Shown: piece by piece, positions 37,601 through 49,600 of the stretch
Position numbering within the stretch: position 1 is the stretch's first letter
How the letters are laid out: every line of letters begins with the position of its first letter
From: Cristatella mucedo
Taxonomy: Eukaryota; Bryozoa; Phylactolaemata; Cristatellidae
Direction of reading: 5' to 3'
DNA length: 64,000 nt
NCBI GenBank assembly: GCA_009760855.2
Contig: WPIO01000014.1
Span: 3,340,501-3,404,500, forward strand
Notes under the pieces: generated by a model
Seen by the model: only the letters and a program-made list of their open reading frames with translations
Told to the model about the DNA's origin: nothing
Databases searched by the model: none
Made by a program: the position numbers and the translations under genes

Positions 37601-40581
37601 TATGCGATAAGGCGCTCCTGTTTCTCGCAGCATTTGGCGGGTCCTTATGATTGGTCCTTTATATGCTTATGCGTGCTGACACTCTGCACGCTACCACTAA
37701 CCATACGGTCATGTTTCCTTTACTGCATATGTAAAGTGCATAGAAAGAGAGTTGATTCTCTGAGGGTGCTATACAAATGTATTATTATTGTTACAGCTCG
37801 TGCAAAACTCTGCAGCTAAGCTTGTCTGTGGTAAACTGCCACACTGTACCACTTCTCAACACTGGTTTGGTCTAGCAGTTAAGGTGCTCGCCCCGACCAA
37901 GGTCTGACTGAGGTCGTGGGCTCGAGCCCCGAGGCATATGTGAAGCGCCTGAATAGAGATTAAGTTCTCTTGGGGCGCTATATAAATATATTATATATAT
38001 ATTATATACTCTCTCTATATATATTATATAATATATATATATATATATACATTATATTCTCTCTCTATATATTATATCCATAAAACGGGGTGTCGAATGC
38101 AAAATTCTGTCGCACAGTTTAAGGTTCCTTTAGTCTCTTGCTTCCGCCTGCTTGTCCAAAATACAACGTAATCGTCCTTGCATCGTAGCACCCACTGTTC
38201 TGACGAGCTGGTATGGTCCAGCCGTTAGGGTGCTCGACGAGACCAAGGTCTTGCTGAGGTCTTGGGCTCGAGCCCCGTAGCACATGTGAAGCGCTTGAAT
38301 AGAGATTAAGTTCTCTTGGCGCGCTATACATAGGAAATGCATACATTTTAAGTCGCATAACCATGCATCTAACCCAGTTCAAATCCCCGGGGACTCTACC
38401 TTATGCTCGCATGGTCCCAAAGCTCGGAGCTGCCCCAGACTGGCATCGCGACATCCTCTGAAATGACAACATTAAAAAATCTACATCCACATCTAATCAC
38501 ACCTACATGTTCTTCACAGAATTTACTACTACCCGTTTGAATTATTATATGTGCGCTAGTCCGGGCTGACACTGTGCGTGCTGTCGTCAACGAACGGACC
38601 TTTGCTTCCTTTCTAGCGGATGGTAATAGCCTAAAATAGATTTATATCTCTTAGGGAGCTATGCTTCTTACGCAACGACAACTACTCTCCTGCTGCCGAC
38701 TGTGGCTCATCCTTTCCAGCGGTCCTGAGCTGCTACTTCCACGCTACTGACTACCTCAACTGCTCTCCTGACTCTGCTATGCTTCCCACTTTCTCTTTAT
38801 TGCGTGAGACGAAGTCTGTTGGCTACCGAATGCGTACCGAAAGCCGCTTAAGCTGTGAGTACGCTATACAAAACTCTCCTGCATAATACCCTCATAGTCT
38901 TTATGGCTTCGTGGAGTTACAGACGGAGATACACACATATGCAAATTTTTCTTCTTGCAATTCTTCTTATTTTCATGTGCGCACACGTGTACTTTCAGTT
39001 GTAACCCCAAAAAAGTCGTAAAGACTAAATCGTACGCTCCATTTTGTTGAAGAACTTGAAGCTCCCACGTCTTCGTTGAGCTCTGCAGTAGTATCTTTAT
39101 ACTTCTTCTTCTTCGATGAAGAATACTTTTTTTTACCCGGCCACCATTTTGAGTGTGAAGCCGTGCGCGAAAGTCTCACAGCCCAGCAGGCTCGTTAAAC
39201 TTTTTAGAATGGTCGAGGCCGGCTGAATTAGCAGCCTCGTTTGGAAAGCGACCGCAGAGCTCTAGCTAGGCTGCAGCCGAGGCTCAGGCGTCTAACCCCG
39301 CTGGCCGGCTGGCGCCGCTGGCCGGCTGGTGCCGCTGGCGTGCGTCCACTGGCGCGCAGCTCGTAGAGTGCTCGCCCACCTGAACACGGCCATTCCCCAC
39401 CCGGCCGCCGCGGTGAACAAGCGTGGACCGAGGTCTCGGGCCGGGTTGATTGCGTATCCGCAGTTGTAGCCGAGAGACGTGCCGATGGCGAGCACCATGA
39501 GTCCCACGGCTAGCGGAGCCACGTGTCGCGGCAAGGCCAGATTCCTGCCGTCCGTCGCAGCCATAATGCACAGCATCAGCAGCGAAGTTCCGACGACCTG
39601 CAACGCCGATGCAGCTCATTTCAGCGCCCCACCACCCCCCCCCCCCACCGCCACGCGCTCCTCGAGCTGTCCGCGGCGGCGGACAGCTCGAGGAGCGCCC
39701 GTCGGGTCGCTACGCTCGAGCGCTCGCGGCCGCACGAGAGCCACCGCCGCCGCCGCCGCCGCCGCATCGGTCGGGCTTTAAGACTCGATCAACAGTCGAC
39801 GAGCGAACGGCTGTACTGAGCCTACCGGGTTCGAGCGACGAACGCACTTACGCCCGCTGCCAGTTGCGGGGCGTCGCGTCGCCTAGGCGACGAGCCTCGG
39901 ACTTACTTGGTCAAAAAGTCCCTGAGCCATTCCGACATGTTCGGCTGGGTACGTAGCGAATATCGCAGCGGTCCCGTTCGTGCCGCTGACGTACCTTTGG
40001 CCGCCGTCGAAACGAGTCAGGGCCTCTGCGGACCGAAGCACAAGATCTCATTACCATCTGGTGCAAAAGAATACGATAAGCGCTTACATCTCGAAGACTA
40101 AAGTGCACGTCGGCGACGCCAGGAGCCGTGCAGGCGACAGCGGTCGTGGCAGCGCAGCTGCTCGCTTAGCGCCTGCCGGCGGCAGTGGGAGGAATTGAGC
40201 GAGGCAGGATCGAGGCTGAGCGGTACCGTGAGAGCGGTGCAACGAGGAGAATGCGGCAGCACCGGCGGCTTTGCCTAACGAATGCCAAGCAGCGAGCGGT
40301 TCCGTTATACCTCGCCGGAAGTATGGTAAGCTAGTCGCTAGTAGTTAGCGGTGTCTAAACGGACAAATTATGTCCGGGCGGTGAGCATCCAAAGAAATAT
40401 TGTACATCGAAAGCTCAGAGTTTGTTACCACTTTTCATTTCAGTCTCTCTAGCGAGCCATTTCGCATACTCTCATGGACTGCAAAATAGTTTTGAATTAT
40501 CTTTGCATTCATTCTAATATCTAGCGAGATATTTTCTTAGCACTGGTAGACTATACGATATTCTTAGTTAACATGAAGTTG

Positions 40582-40669
<88 letters not shown>

Positions 40670-43600
40670 CCTTCCTCCCCTCTCTCTCCCTCGCTCTCTC
40701 TCTCCCGCGCTCTCTCTGTGTCTCTCTGTCTCTCTTTGTCTCTCTCTCTTTTTCTCTCTGTGTATGAATACGGTTTGACTGATCAATGTTTGTGCATTCA
40801 AGTGTCGCGTGCATACAAGCGTGCAATAGCGTTGTCGGTTAAGGGATCACAGCGAGACATGCAGCCATACACGGCTTATCTGTCAAACGAGGCACGAGGA
40901 AGTAACGAGTGATTATCATTGCAATGGAAATTTAAAAAAATTGTATATGCGTGCTCTCCTTTGATATGGAGACGGGGAACTCATAATCTCGGGATAACAG
41001 TGAAAAAGTGTAGGCCTCCGCCGGGAAGGCCAAATAAAAAGCACTTGTTTTGTGGGCTTTCACAGTAAACACTTGCACCGTCAATGCAGAATACCATTAC
41101 TACCGAACTAAAGCCCGGCCGTATCCCGCAAGCTAAGATAGCCTGTGGCTATCATATGCCTGCAAATCGACACGGCAAGAGAAGGATATTATAAAAAATG
41201 AAGAGAACTCGTGAGAGAACTACTTCACAACTTTAAAATATCGTAGATATGTTTTTGGATTTTGACATTTGAAGTATGCACAGTGCCACTCTAAAGTGGC
41301 CGAAGGGCACCTCACAGCAATGTCTCGGCACGTCCGTCCATGCGGGAATGCCATTCTCAACGGCCACCGCTTCGCTGATTAAAAGCCAACTGACACGGGA
41401 CAACTTCAGCAGCAATAGGGTAACGGGCAGCCGGCACACTTGTGCACACTCTGCTTCTACCATATTATTCAAAAACTACAATTAGTGAACTGAGATAAGT
41501 TTCGGTTTTTATCGCGAGATCTTATCATTTTTGGCCACTACTGTATAGCCTGTTGATGCACGCTTTCACGGAAAAATGCACCTGGTTTCGCTAACAAATA
41601 TTCATATGCAGCTAACAAAATTACGAGGATTTTTTCCAAGGTCCTTCAGTAGCTGCGATCAGAGTTCTTAGGAAGTAACTCGATGTAGGTCGATTTTGGA
41701 GCTTTCGAAGCTGAAAGAATCGACAGCAGACGCACTTTCTCCAAAATTCTTGCAATTTACTTGAAACGAGTCAGATTCTGGGTGTCTGGATCATCGTAGA
41801 TATACTTTATGCTCATTTGAAATAACAGTTACGAGCAGCTCACTGCCTGTGGACTCGCTTCGCTGAGTAATAGGAGACGGACACTAAACGTCTATTACAT
41901 GTCACTCCCGGAAGTACTGGTCACGGAAGACAACGCTGCGCTATCTTGCGGCGTGACGGAGGTAGTGACGGACTTTCTCGTTTTAATTAGTAGAGATTAT
42001 TAGTTTTGTAAGGAATTTCTCGTATTTTTTTAATTTATTTGTACGAGAATACGTCGTCAATATAAAGCCAGCCTTCTGAGTCCTTAATGATGGAAAGGGT
42101 TCTCGTTCGCCCCAGGTCTTCGCCCAGGAATAAGGTGCTCGCTCTTCACGACCCGGGTCGTGGATTTGAGTCCGGCTATGGACAATTCTTTATCTCCAAT
42201 TGAAAGCGGAGGCTCTTTTGCCACTGTATAAATAAGGCTTTAAAACTTTTTATGTGCATACTGCAAAAGACACTCGTACGTTGCTTGCTTAGCCACACAG
42301 CTACGTCGAGCTATCGCAATTGGTAACCAAACTTTGTCTACCTCAATAGTCCTATTTTCTTATCTTTTCTGCAATTGGAATTTTGTTTCACTACTCGGTT
42401 GAAATGTATCCTTTACAGCATAGTGCTAATAAAGAAAATGTAGTCTCTCTTACTTCATTATTCACGCGTGATACTGTTATTATTATTACTATTAAAACAC
42501 TGATAAACATTAAAACATAATATATCAATCCTTATTCGACCTACCAAGCTTACCATGCAAAGGACGAGTCTGTTAAGAAGCCTATCGAGCTGGATAGTTA
42601 TAGCAGACATCGTAAACATGCCCCTGGTCCATGCTCTTCTGAAAACAGCTATTGTCAGGCCCCTCGTGTATAATTTGGCCCTAGATCAACAGAGCGTAAG
42701 TAGCTGTCGCTGAGTCGTCCTGCTGCCGTTCTTATCCGTAACCTTTGAATGAGTTGTAACCCAGCAGATGAATGATTACACCAGTTCCCCAGGTCCCCAG
42801 GTGCTAGAAATTTCCAATCAGGACTTAGAGCTACCGATTCACTGGTACTGCTCAGCTGAGGCTTGACAATGGCTTTCTAAACAGTTCCGATCAGAGTATC
42901 TGCTAGACCTCTCAGCAATATTTGATACCATTAACCGCCAGATCATTTTAGAGCACCTCTCGACACACAAAGTTGTTATTGGCATACTATATAACTGGGT
43001 GAGATTTTACCACAGTGACAGAGGCAGATAGATAGATGTAGATGCAACACGTCTGTTTTGCACAGCTTTCCCTGCGCCCCAGTCAGCTTGTCATTTTGTT
43101 TCTCTGTGCTTTGTGTTTCTTTTCGTTTGCGTTTCTCTGTGCTTTGCTTACCTGTGTATGATTTAGTGAGTGTTATTAAAAAGGGTCCTACCAATCGCTG
43201 GCCTTGAATGTCCTTTTGGACTTTAGAATTCTGGCCCAAGCCTAATACAACGCATGCCGTAGCCCTTTGTTAAATGCTTCTCTTGCAGCGAATATTTAAA
43301 GCACCTGGATTGAGATTGTGTTCTCTTGGGGCACTGGATAAAAGACTTAGGACTTTACAAATTACTACTATTGACAGCACATAATGGGTTAAACAGGTTA
43401 TTGGGATGACAGGGTTCAAGTGCGTACACACCGCAGCTTACTGAATGGCTATCAATCATTCGAGTCCAAGATGCTAATTGCAGTGACAATATTAGCAAGC
43501 CGCCAGCGCTACTACCCACTTTAGGTGGATTTTGGGTAATGTTGCTGACATTTTCCTTGTAGTTTTCTAAGCATTGTGCGGAGAGGAAGACTCACGGTAA

Positions 43601-46600
43601 AACTTACCAAAATATGTCGCGTACACAATAAAGGCTCCGAAAAAAGCTCCGACGTACTGTGCCAGCATATAGATTGGCGTCAGCTTCCACGGAATTCTGC
43701 CGAGGATGCTCATGGTAAAAGATACAGCAGGATTCAGATGCGCACCTTCAAATACAAGCGATGAATGATGCTTGCACGTCTTTGCTACCTTGGCTTTTAC
43801 TGAGTATACATTTTGGACAATCATATTAAGTTAACCGCTAGTTTAAGTTTACGTAGTTCTTTGCATTACAGTTGAGGATACATACAGTTGAGGATATTTA
43901 GTATTGAATAGGGTGTTAATCTATGCATTAGATCCCCATACAATTTTTCCTTGTGTAAGACTGTTATGACTGCTTACAATTAACAAAAGTTAAACATCCC
44001 GAAAAATTGTGCTGGCTTTCATGTTAAATAAATCAGCACTTCACACTCATTGGGCATGACCGAAAGTAACCGTATGGACGATCTTCTTCCTCTCGCTGCC
44101 CTTGACCCCGCTTCTATCCTTTATTCTTACGCAACGACAACTACTCTCCTACTGCCGACTAAGGCACATCCTTTTCAGCAGACCTGAGCTGCTACTTCCA
44201 TGCTACTCACTACCTCAACTGCTCTCCTGACTCTGCTATGCTTCCCACTTTCTCTTTGTTGCGTGAGACGAAGTCTGTTGGCTACCGAATGCGTACCGAA
44301 AGCCGCTTAGGCTGTGAGTGCGCTATACAAAACTCTCCTGCGTAACACCCACATGGTCTTTATGACTTTGTGGAGTTACAGACGGAGATACATTATTCTC
44401 TATAAAAAAAAAACGTCGCCCCTTCACACTCGCGGCTCCTTTTCTGAGCTGTCAGCCCTATTGAAGGATCCCGTCTGCACTTTTTGAAGGACGACACGTT
44501 AATCATAGCTTGATAAAACTCTTTCCAACCTGTAATCAGCATTATATGCTGATTAAGTTAATAGTACTTTCGGGAAAGACGCACACTGCTTTTTTTCATG
44601 CAATCTTTTGGAAATCTAGCCGAATAAAATGTGCAGTAGCGCACCAGCTGACGGGTTATTTCAACGCGGATGACCATAGTAACATCACTCCAACGACCAA
44701 AGGTACGGTTTGCTGAGAAATTTGCTACCAACCACGCTTGCCTAGCCTAGGTAGTCCTAGCAATAGCGAACATTGGGTGTGCTGGGGAAGGCATTAAGAA
44801 GGAAAGAATGAATGGTGACCTTAAGGATTTTCAAGTATAAGTTTCTCATCCTCTAATTTTCTTACCGGAGTAATGTATCCCTTCGTAATAGTAGGCGACC
44901 TGCTAATGCTAACATTTACTACACTTGAAATATCACTATTCTTGTAACTACCTGGCCACGACGGCAGAACAGCGTGCTTATTTTAAATTTGTAGATCCGT
45001 GAACCACATCGTGCATCAACATTTTCAGGGGATTCTATGTTGATTTTGGCAGCCCGATGATATGATTGACTTCTGAGACTAACGATTGAAAAAGAAGTAC
45101 TTTTCCTCATTTTTATGTTGGTCTTGCTATTTGTTACAATTTAGAACCTTCAAAAACTGACTAAAATGTGACGAGTACAGAAATTTTAATTGAATAAATA
45201 AACGCATGAACGTGAATTTGCGTAGTTCTTCGAGAATCAAATGACCAGCGGGGCACTTTAAGCTGCACCTATATGTCAAATCAAATTATTTACCAATATG
45301 GCTAGAGTTGCATTCAATTTAAGACCTTTAATAGTGAAACAAAAAGAATGATACATTTACACAGCTCCCTAAGAGAAATAAATATAGCTAATTCTATGTA
45401 ATTTAATATGCCGAAAAGGAATTTCGACATATTCCGTTCTCCGTACAACTGCGTCATGGGAAGAAAGCGTTTTAGGGCGAGCGTAGTTAATTTGAAACGA
45501 CCCTCTCAACTGCTGATTCCTAAATAATCGAGCTTACAAGCGCAGCAATTGTTATGGGCAATCAGCCAAAGATAAAGCACTGCCAGGAAACCTACTAAAC
45601 TAATGTAACTCATAACGGTCTTGTGACACACAGTTGTAGTCCGTCTAAGCGCCGGTGGGCGAAAAGTGAGGACTGTGACCGCATCACTACGATGAGCTGC
45701 ATTTGTCATTAGATTAGGAATGTCCAGCCTTCGCTTGGATTTTTAGATTATCTATACGTTTTTCGTTGTTGGGCAAGTTTTTTTTAATCATGCGGCCGTC
45801 AGGGCCACAAGTCGCAAGTCACTGTTAGGTAAGAAAGCAAGCTGTGCCTAACAAAATAGTTGCGATTACCCGGCCGATTCAGGCTTTCGATAGAGTTAGT
45901 CATAAATTTGACACCATATCGGCATCATTTTAACTTGATCATATCTATAAGATCCTCTCATCACGAAGTCCTCAGTACAAATATTATTTGAGAAATATCA
46001 ATAAAGAATCTGACCACATGAAATTAGTCTTACAAGTCCACGAGCAATTTAATTTCCGAAGTCAACAAACGAACAAGAAATAAAGGCGAAATAATAGCTC
46101 AATAATAATAATATACTTGCATAGCTCTCTCGACGATTTTAATCTCTTTCTAAACACTTTACAGATGCTTAATAGAAATTATTAGCAATTGATCGGTGGT
46201 AAAATCCGCAAGCAGCAGGCTCAGTGTAAGCAGGCACATGCATACAAAGGACAAATCACAAAACCCCACCAAATGCAATAATAAACAGGTGTATTTTAAG
46301 CTTCTTTCTAAATGTCGTCATGTCAGGGGACGTTGTGACGTGCGTCGGTAGTGAGTTGGGAGCATACGAACTAAAGACACGGTCTCTAAAGCTTCGAGGT
46401 TCATACGAGGTATAGCTAAACGAGTAAGAACAGCGGGTAGTACTATTTCTTGGTCTGGTGGTGGAGAAGTTCTGTCAGGTAGGCTGGAGCCAGAGAATGA
46501 AGGAACCTAAAAGTAAGTGACAGAACCTTGAAGTTCAAAAGTTTATGAACCAGTTTCGATGTGGTATCTCTGTCTAAGCAAGCCAAAATTTTAGCAGTGT

Positions 46601-49600
46601 TGTGCAGCTGAAAGTAGGCAGACTTAACTATGGAACTGATGTGGCCATTTAATAAAAGCTCACTTTGGAATAGGCACCCAGATTTCGTGTAGATGGTACA
46701 AGAGATGTGATGAAAGAGCTAATTTTTTAAGCGTTAAGCTTTCAATTTCCGAGTCACACTTGATTTTCCCGTAACTGGTAAATTGGTGTTATCGCCATTC
46801 AATTTGAGAAAGTTTGCTGCCATCCATGTGCGGATGTCATCGACACATGCTGCAAGGGTGTGTCGAGAATTCGATGTGCTGGAGGGCTGGGAGAGATCAA
46901 AGCAAAGGAACATCTGAGTGTCATCTTTATAGAAGTGAAAGCCTAGATAGTGCTTGGCGATCACATCGGCAAGACGGAGAGCATAAACTGTGGAAGAAGC
47001 GGACCGAACACAGAGCCTTGAGGCACCCCTTACTTAAGTGGTTCCTCGGATGTTTTTTGCCTGTTCAAATCAATACTCTGGAGTCTCCCACTGAGGTAGG
47101 ACCTGAACCGTTGCGGCGCAATGCCAGCGATGCCCAGGCGAGATGCAAGATGCTCAACAAGGACTCTGTGATCAGTATTATCGAATGCTGCTGACAGATC
47201 GAGCAAAACAAACCGAGAGACTTTACCCAAGTCTGGATTCCTCAGATCATAGTTATACACCCGAAGCAATGCTGACTCTGTGGAGTGAATAGCTCTAAAC
47301 CCAGGCTGGAAATTACATGCAAGGTTTGAGGTCTCAATATAAGAGTTGTGAAGGCACAGCTGGAGATTATTTAGCAGCTACTAGAAACGATACCGAAGGA
47401 AAAACGCTATTGACATCAGATCCTAGAAATCTCCAGCAAAATATTTGGTCATTGATAAAATAGTAAAGAGATGAGAGTACAAATAACTACTGTGGTACGT
47501 CGCCATAAATGAATATGTGTGTGTATCGCCGAAAGTAAAAATACACAAATATATAATTAGGCTCCTATATAACTTTATTTTTCCATTGCTGGAAGTACTC
47601 TGGAAGTACTACAGATAGTAGGCAGAGCTAAAAAAAATATATCATTTGTTTCAGAGTGTGCCGCAATATTAATTAATGTTCGTAATTCTAAGCACAGCGG
47701 TAGTGGCGAGTGACAGAAAGCGAAAGGGTAGTACTATTCAAGAAATTATGTATTTTTTGGTCTAGCTGTTAAGATGCTCGCCCCGACCAAGGTCTGACTG
47801 AGGTCGTGGGCTCGAGCCTCGAGGCATATGTGAAGCCTGAATAAAGATTAAGTTCTTGTAGGGCGCTATAAACATGAATTATATTTGAATTATATTTTAT
47901 TCTTTGCCTCAACTTCTGCTTCTGAGATCTCCACTGCAGGAGATATGTGTATATATGTAAGCGAAGAAGTTTCTCTGATGTATCAACACATATAGAGAAA
48001 TGTGGAATGAACACAATCGGTATTAGTTTTGCGAGAATTGCTTTTGTTGTAATTTGACTGTGTGGGCCTAATTTTTCCCATTTACGGATTTAGTTAGTTT
48101 TGCCACGTTTGAAAGGGTTTATCCATTTTTACCAATGTACTGGTAAGTGTACGCATTCGCGTATATGTTCTCGGTGACTTGAAACACCAATATAAAATCA
48201 TCGTGTGCACGTGTTACATTTCTCACTATGCTTACACTAAGAAGTCACTACGAAATCGGTCATGCACGCTCTGCTTAAAGCACTCTTACAGGAAAAAACA
48301 AATGGCATCTGGAAATTCAAATGTGGTCTCTAACCTGAAACGCCACCACTAATGTAGGCTCCCATAGTAATGCCTAAGCACCACGCTAGGTTTACTGACA
48401 GAAAGTCTCCACTGGTCTCTCTGCTCAAGACTTGTTGTGCCAATGAGCCGTCGCCTATTATCTAAAAAGTTAAAGATGCCATTATAATTTAACAATAGAA
48501 ATTGCCTTCACAAGAATACTTAGTACGTAATATGCACAGCAGGATGCTTCCTTAGAGATATCTTTAATATGAATTAAATGCTGGTTGACGGTAGAGCATC
48601 CAGTGTACTTTTTAAAAAGTTGCACAAGCAAAGAGTGTCAGTCGAATAATAGCATTGCCCTCTTAACGTTCCGCCTTGTCGGAGAAGATCATAGCATTAT
48701 ACAACTACCGAGTTGCTGTAAGTGCTAGAACAGTTATTCAATGGAAAGAGAGCTCTTATAAACCTTTAGTAAAACCTCGGATACACACCAAGTGTGTGTG
48801 GACACTGGGATCTGTTTACCAGCGCCTCAGCAGCTTCTAGATCGTACAATGAGTAGTGCGAAAATGTCTCACACAAATTTCTAACATTTTTTTCTTGCAG
48901 CATTAAGCAAGTTAGCGCATTACCGACACCCACTACACATCAATAATTAGTATTATGGTATCATAGTTAGTTCACTTTAATGTCAAATCAGTTGAATAGC
49001 AAGGCATTCTGGTAATTAAAAACAACAAGGTCATCGGCATCCAAATTGCGAGCATAAATTGGAGGTGGCCAGTGCAACTAAAATCCAGTGCAGCTACAAA
49101 AATACAGGCAGCCCCTGACTAACGATTCTTCGACTGACGAAAATTCGGAAATTCGAACTCGGCTATAAATATGATCAAAATTAAAAATATATCCAATAAA
49201 ACTTTTAAATCCGCGCGTGGTCAGTAGATTTGACAATGCGGCAAACAAAAAGAAAACTATGGAAGGAAGAAAACTATGTCTGACAGCTATGCATTGTGGG
49301 TACTGAGGGCTCTCCGTCACGAAACCATGAAGTGAAAGAAATGGCTGAGGCATTCTCATCTATCGCTCACAGAATAAAATTGCTAGAACAAAATTACTGC
49401 AACTTAATAATAATAATACACTTGATATAGTGCCCTCGGAGAACTCAATCTCTTTCTAGGCAATTCACATCTGTTGCAAAGGAAGCACGATTGAATGGTT
49501 AGCGGTAGCATGCTGAATAAACAGCAAGAATAATATGGCTAGGGGTGATATGCATAGGGTCATCATGCAAGTATGGTTAGTAGCAGCATGCACAGTATCA

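Larger units (their letters stand above)
37532..38664 (+). mobile_element. Old L2-type LINE split by three later insertions
   Basis: Pieces in consensus order: 37532-37616 (to PAYAIRR), 37794-37862 ([12 protein letters not shown] to the HW codons), about 38085-38207 (QFKVP region, decayed) and about 38340-38664 (LINE ORF end and 3' hairpin remnant). Between them sit a LINE 3' tail (37617-37793) and two SINE family A copies (37863-37987 and 38208-38331). Confidence 0.75.
40026..43607 (-). other. Aquaglyceroporin intron 3 with repeats
   Basis: 3.58 kb. Holds a CT microsatellite (40585-40760), a SINE B copy (42112-42250) and an old LINE (42590-43352). Between 40761 and 42111 nothing is recognised. 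Confidence 0.85.
43746..48334 (-). other. Aquaglyceroporin intron 2 with repeats
   Basis: 4.59 kb. Contains the second copy of the unknown 269-bp repeat, a decayed LINE (46102-47395) and a SINE A (47755-47873). Stretches 43861-44123, 44393-46101 and 47874-48334 show nothing recognised. Confidence 0.85.

Noticed and set aside
40551-40826. Minus-strand Arg/Glu-rich open frame
   Set aside because: Translation of the CT/GA microsatellite plus short flanks.
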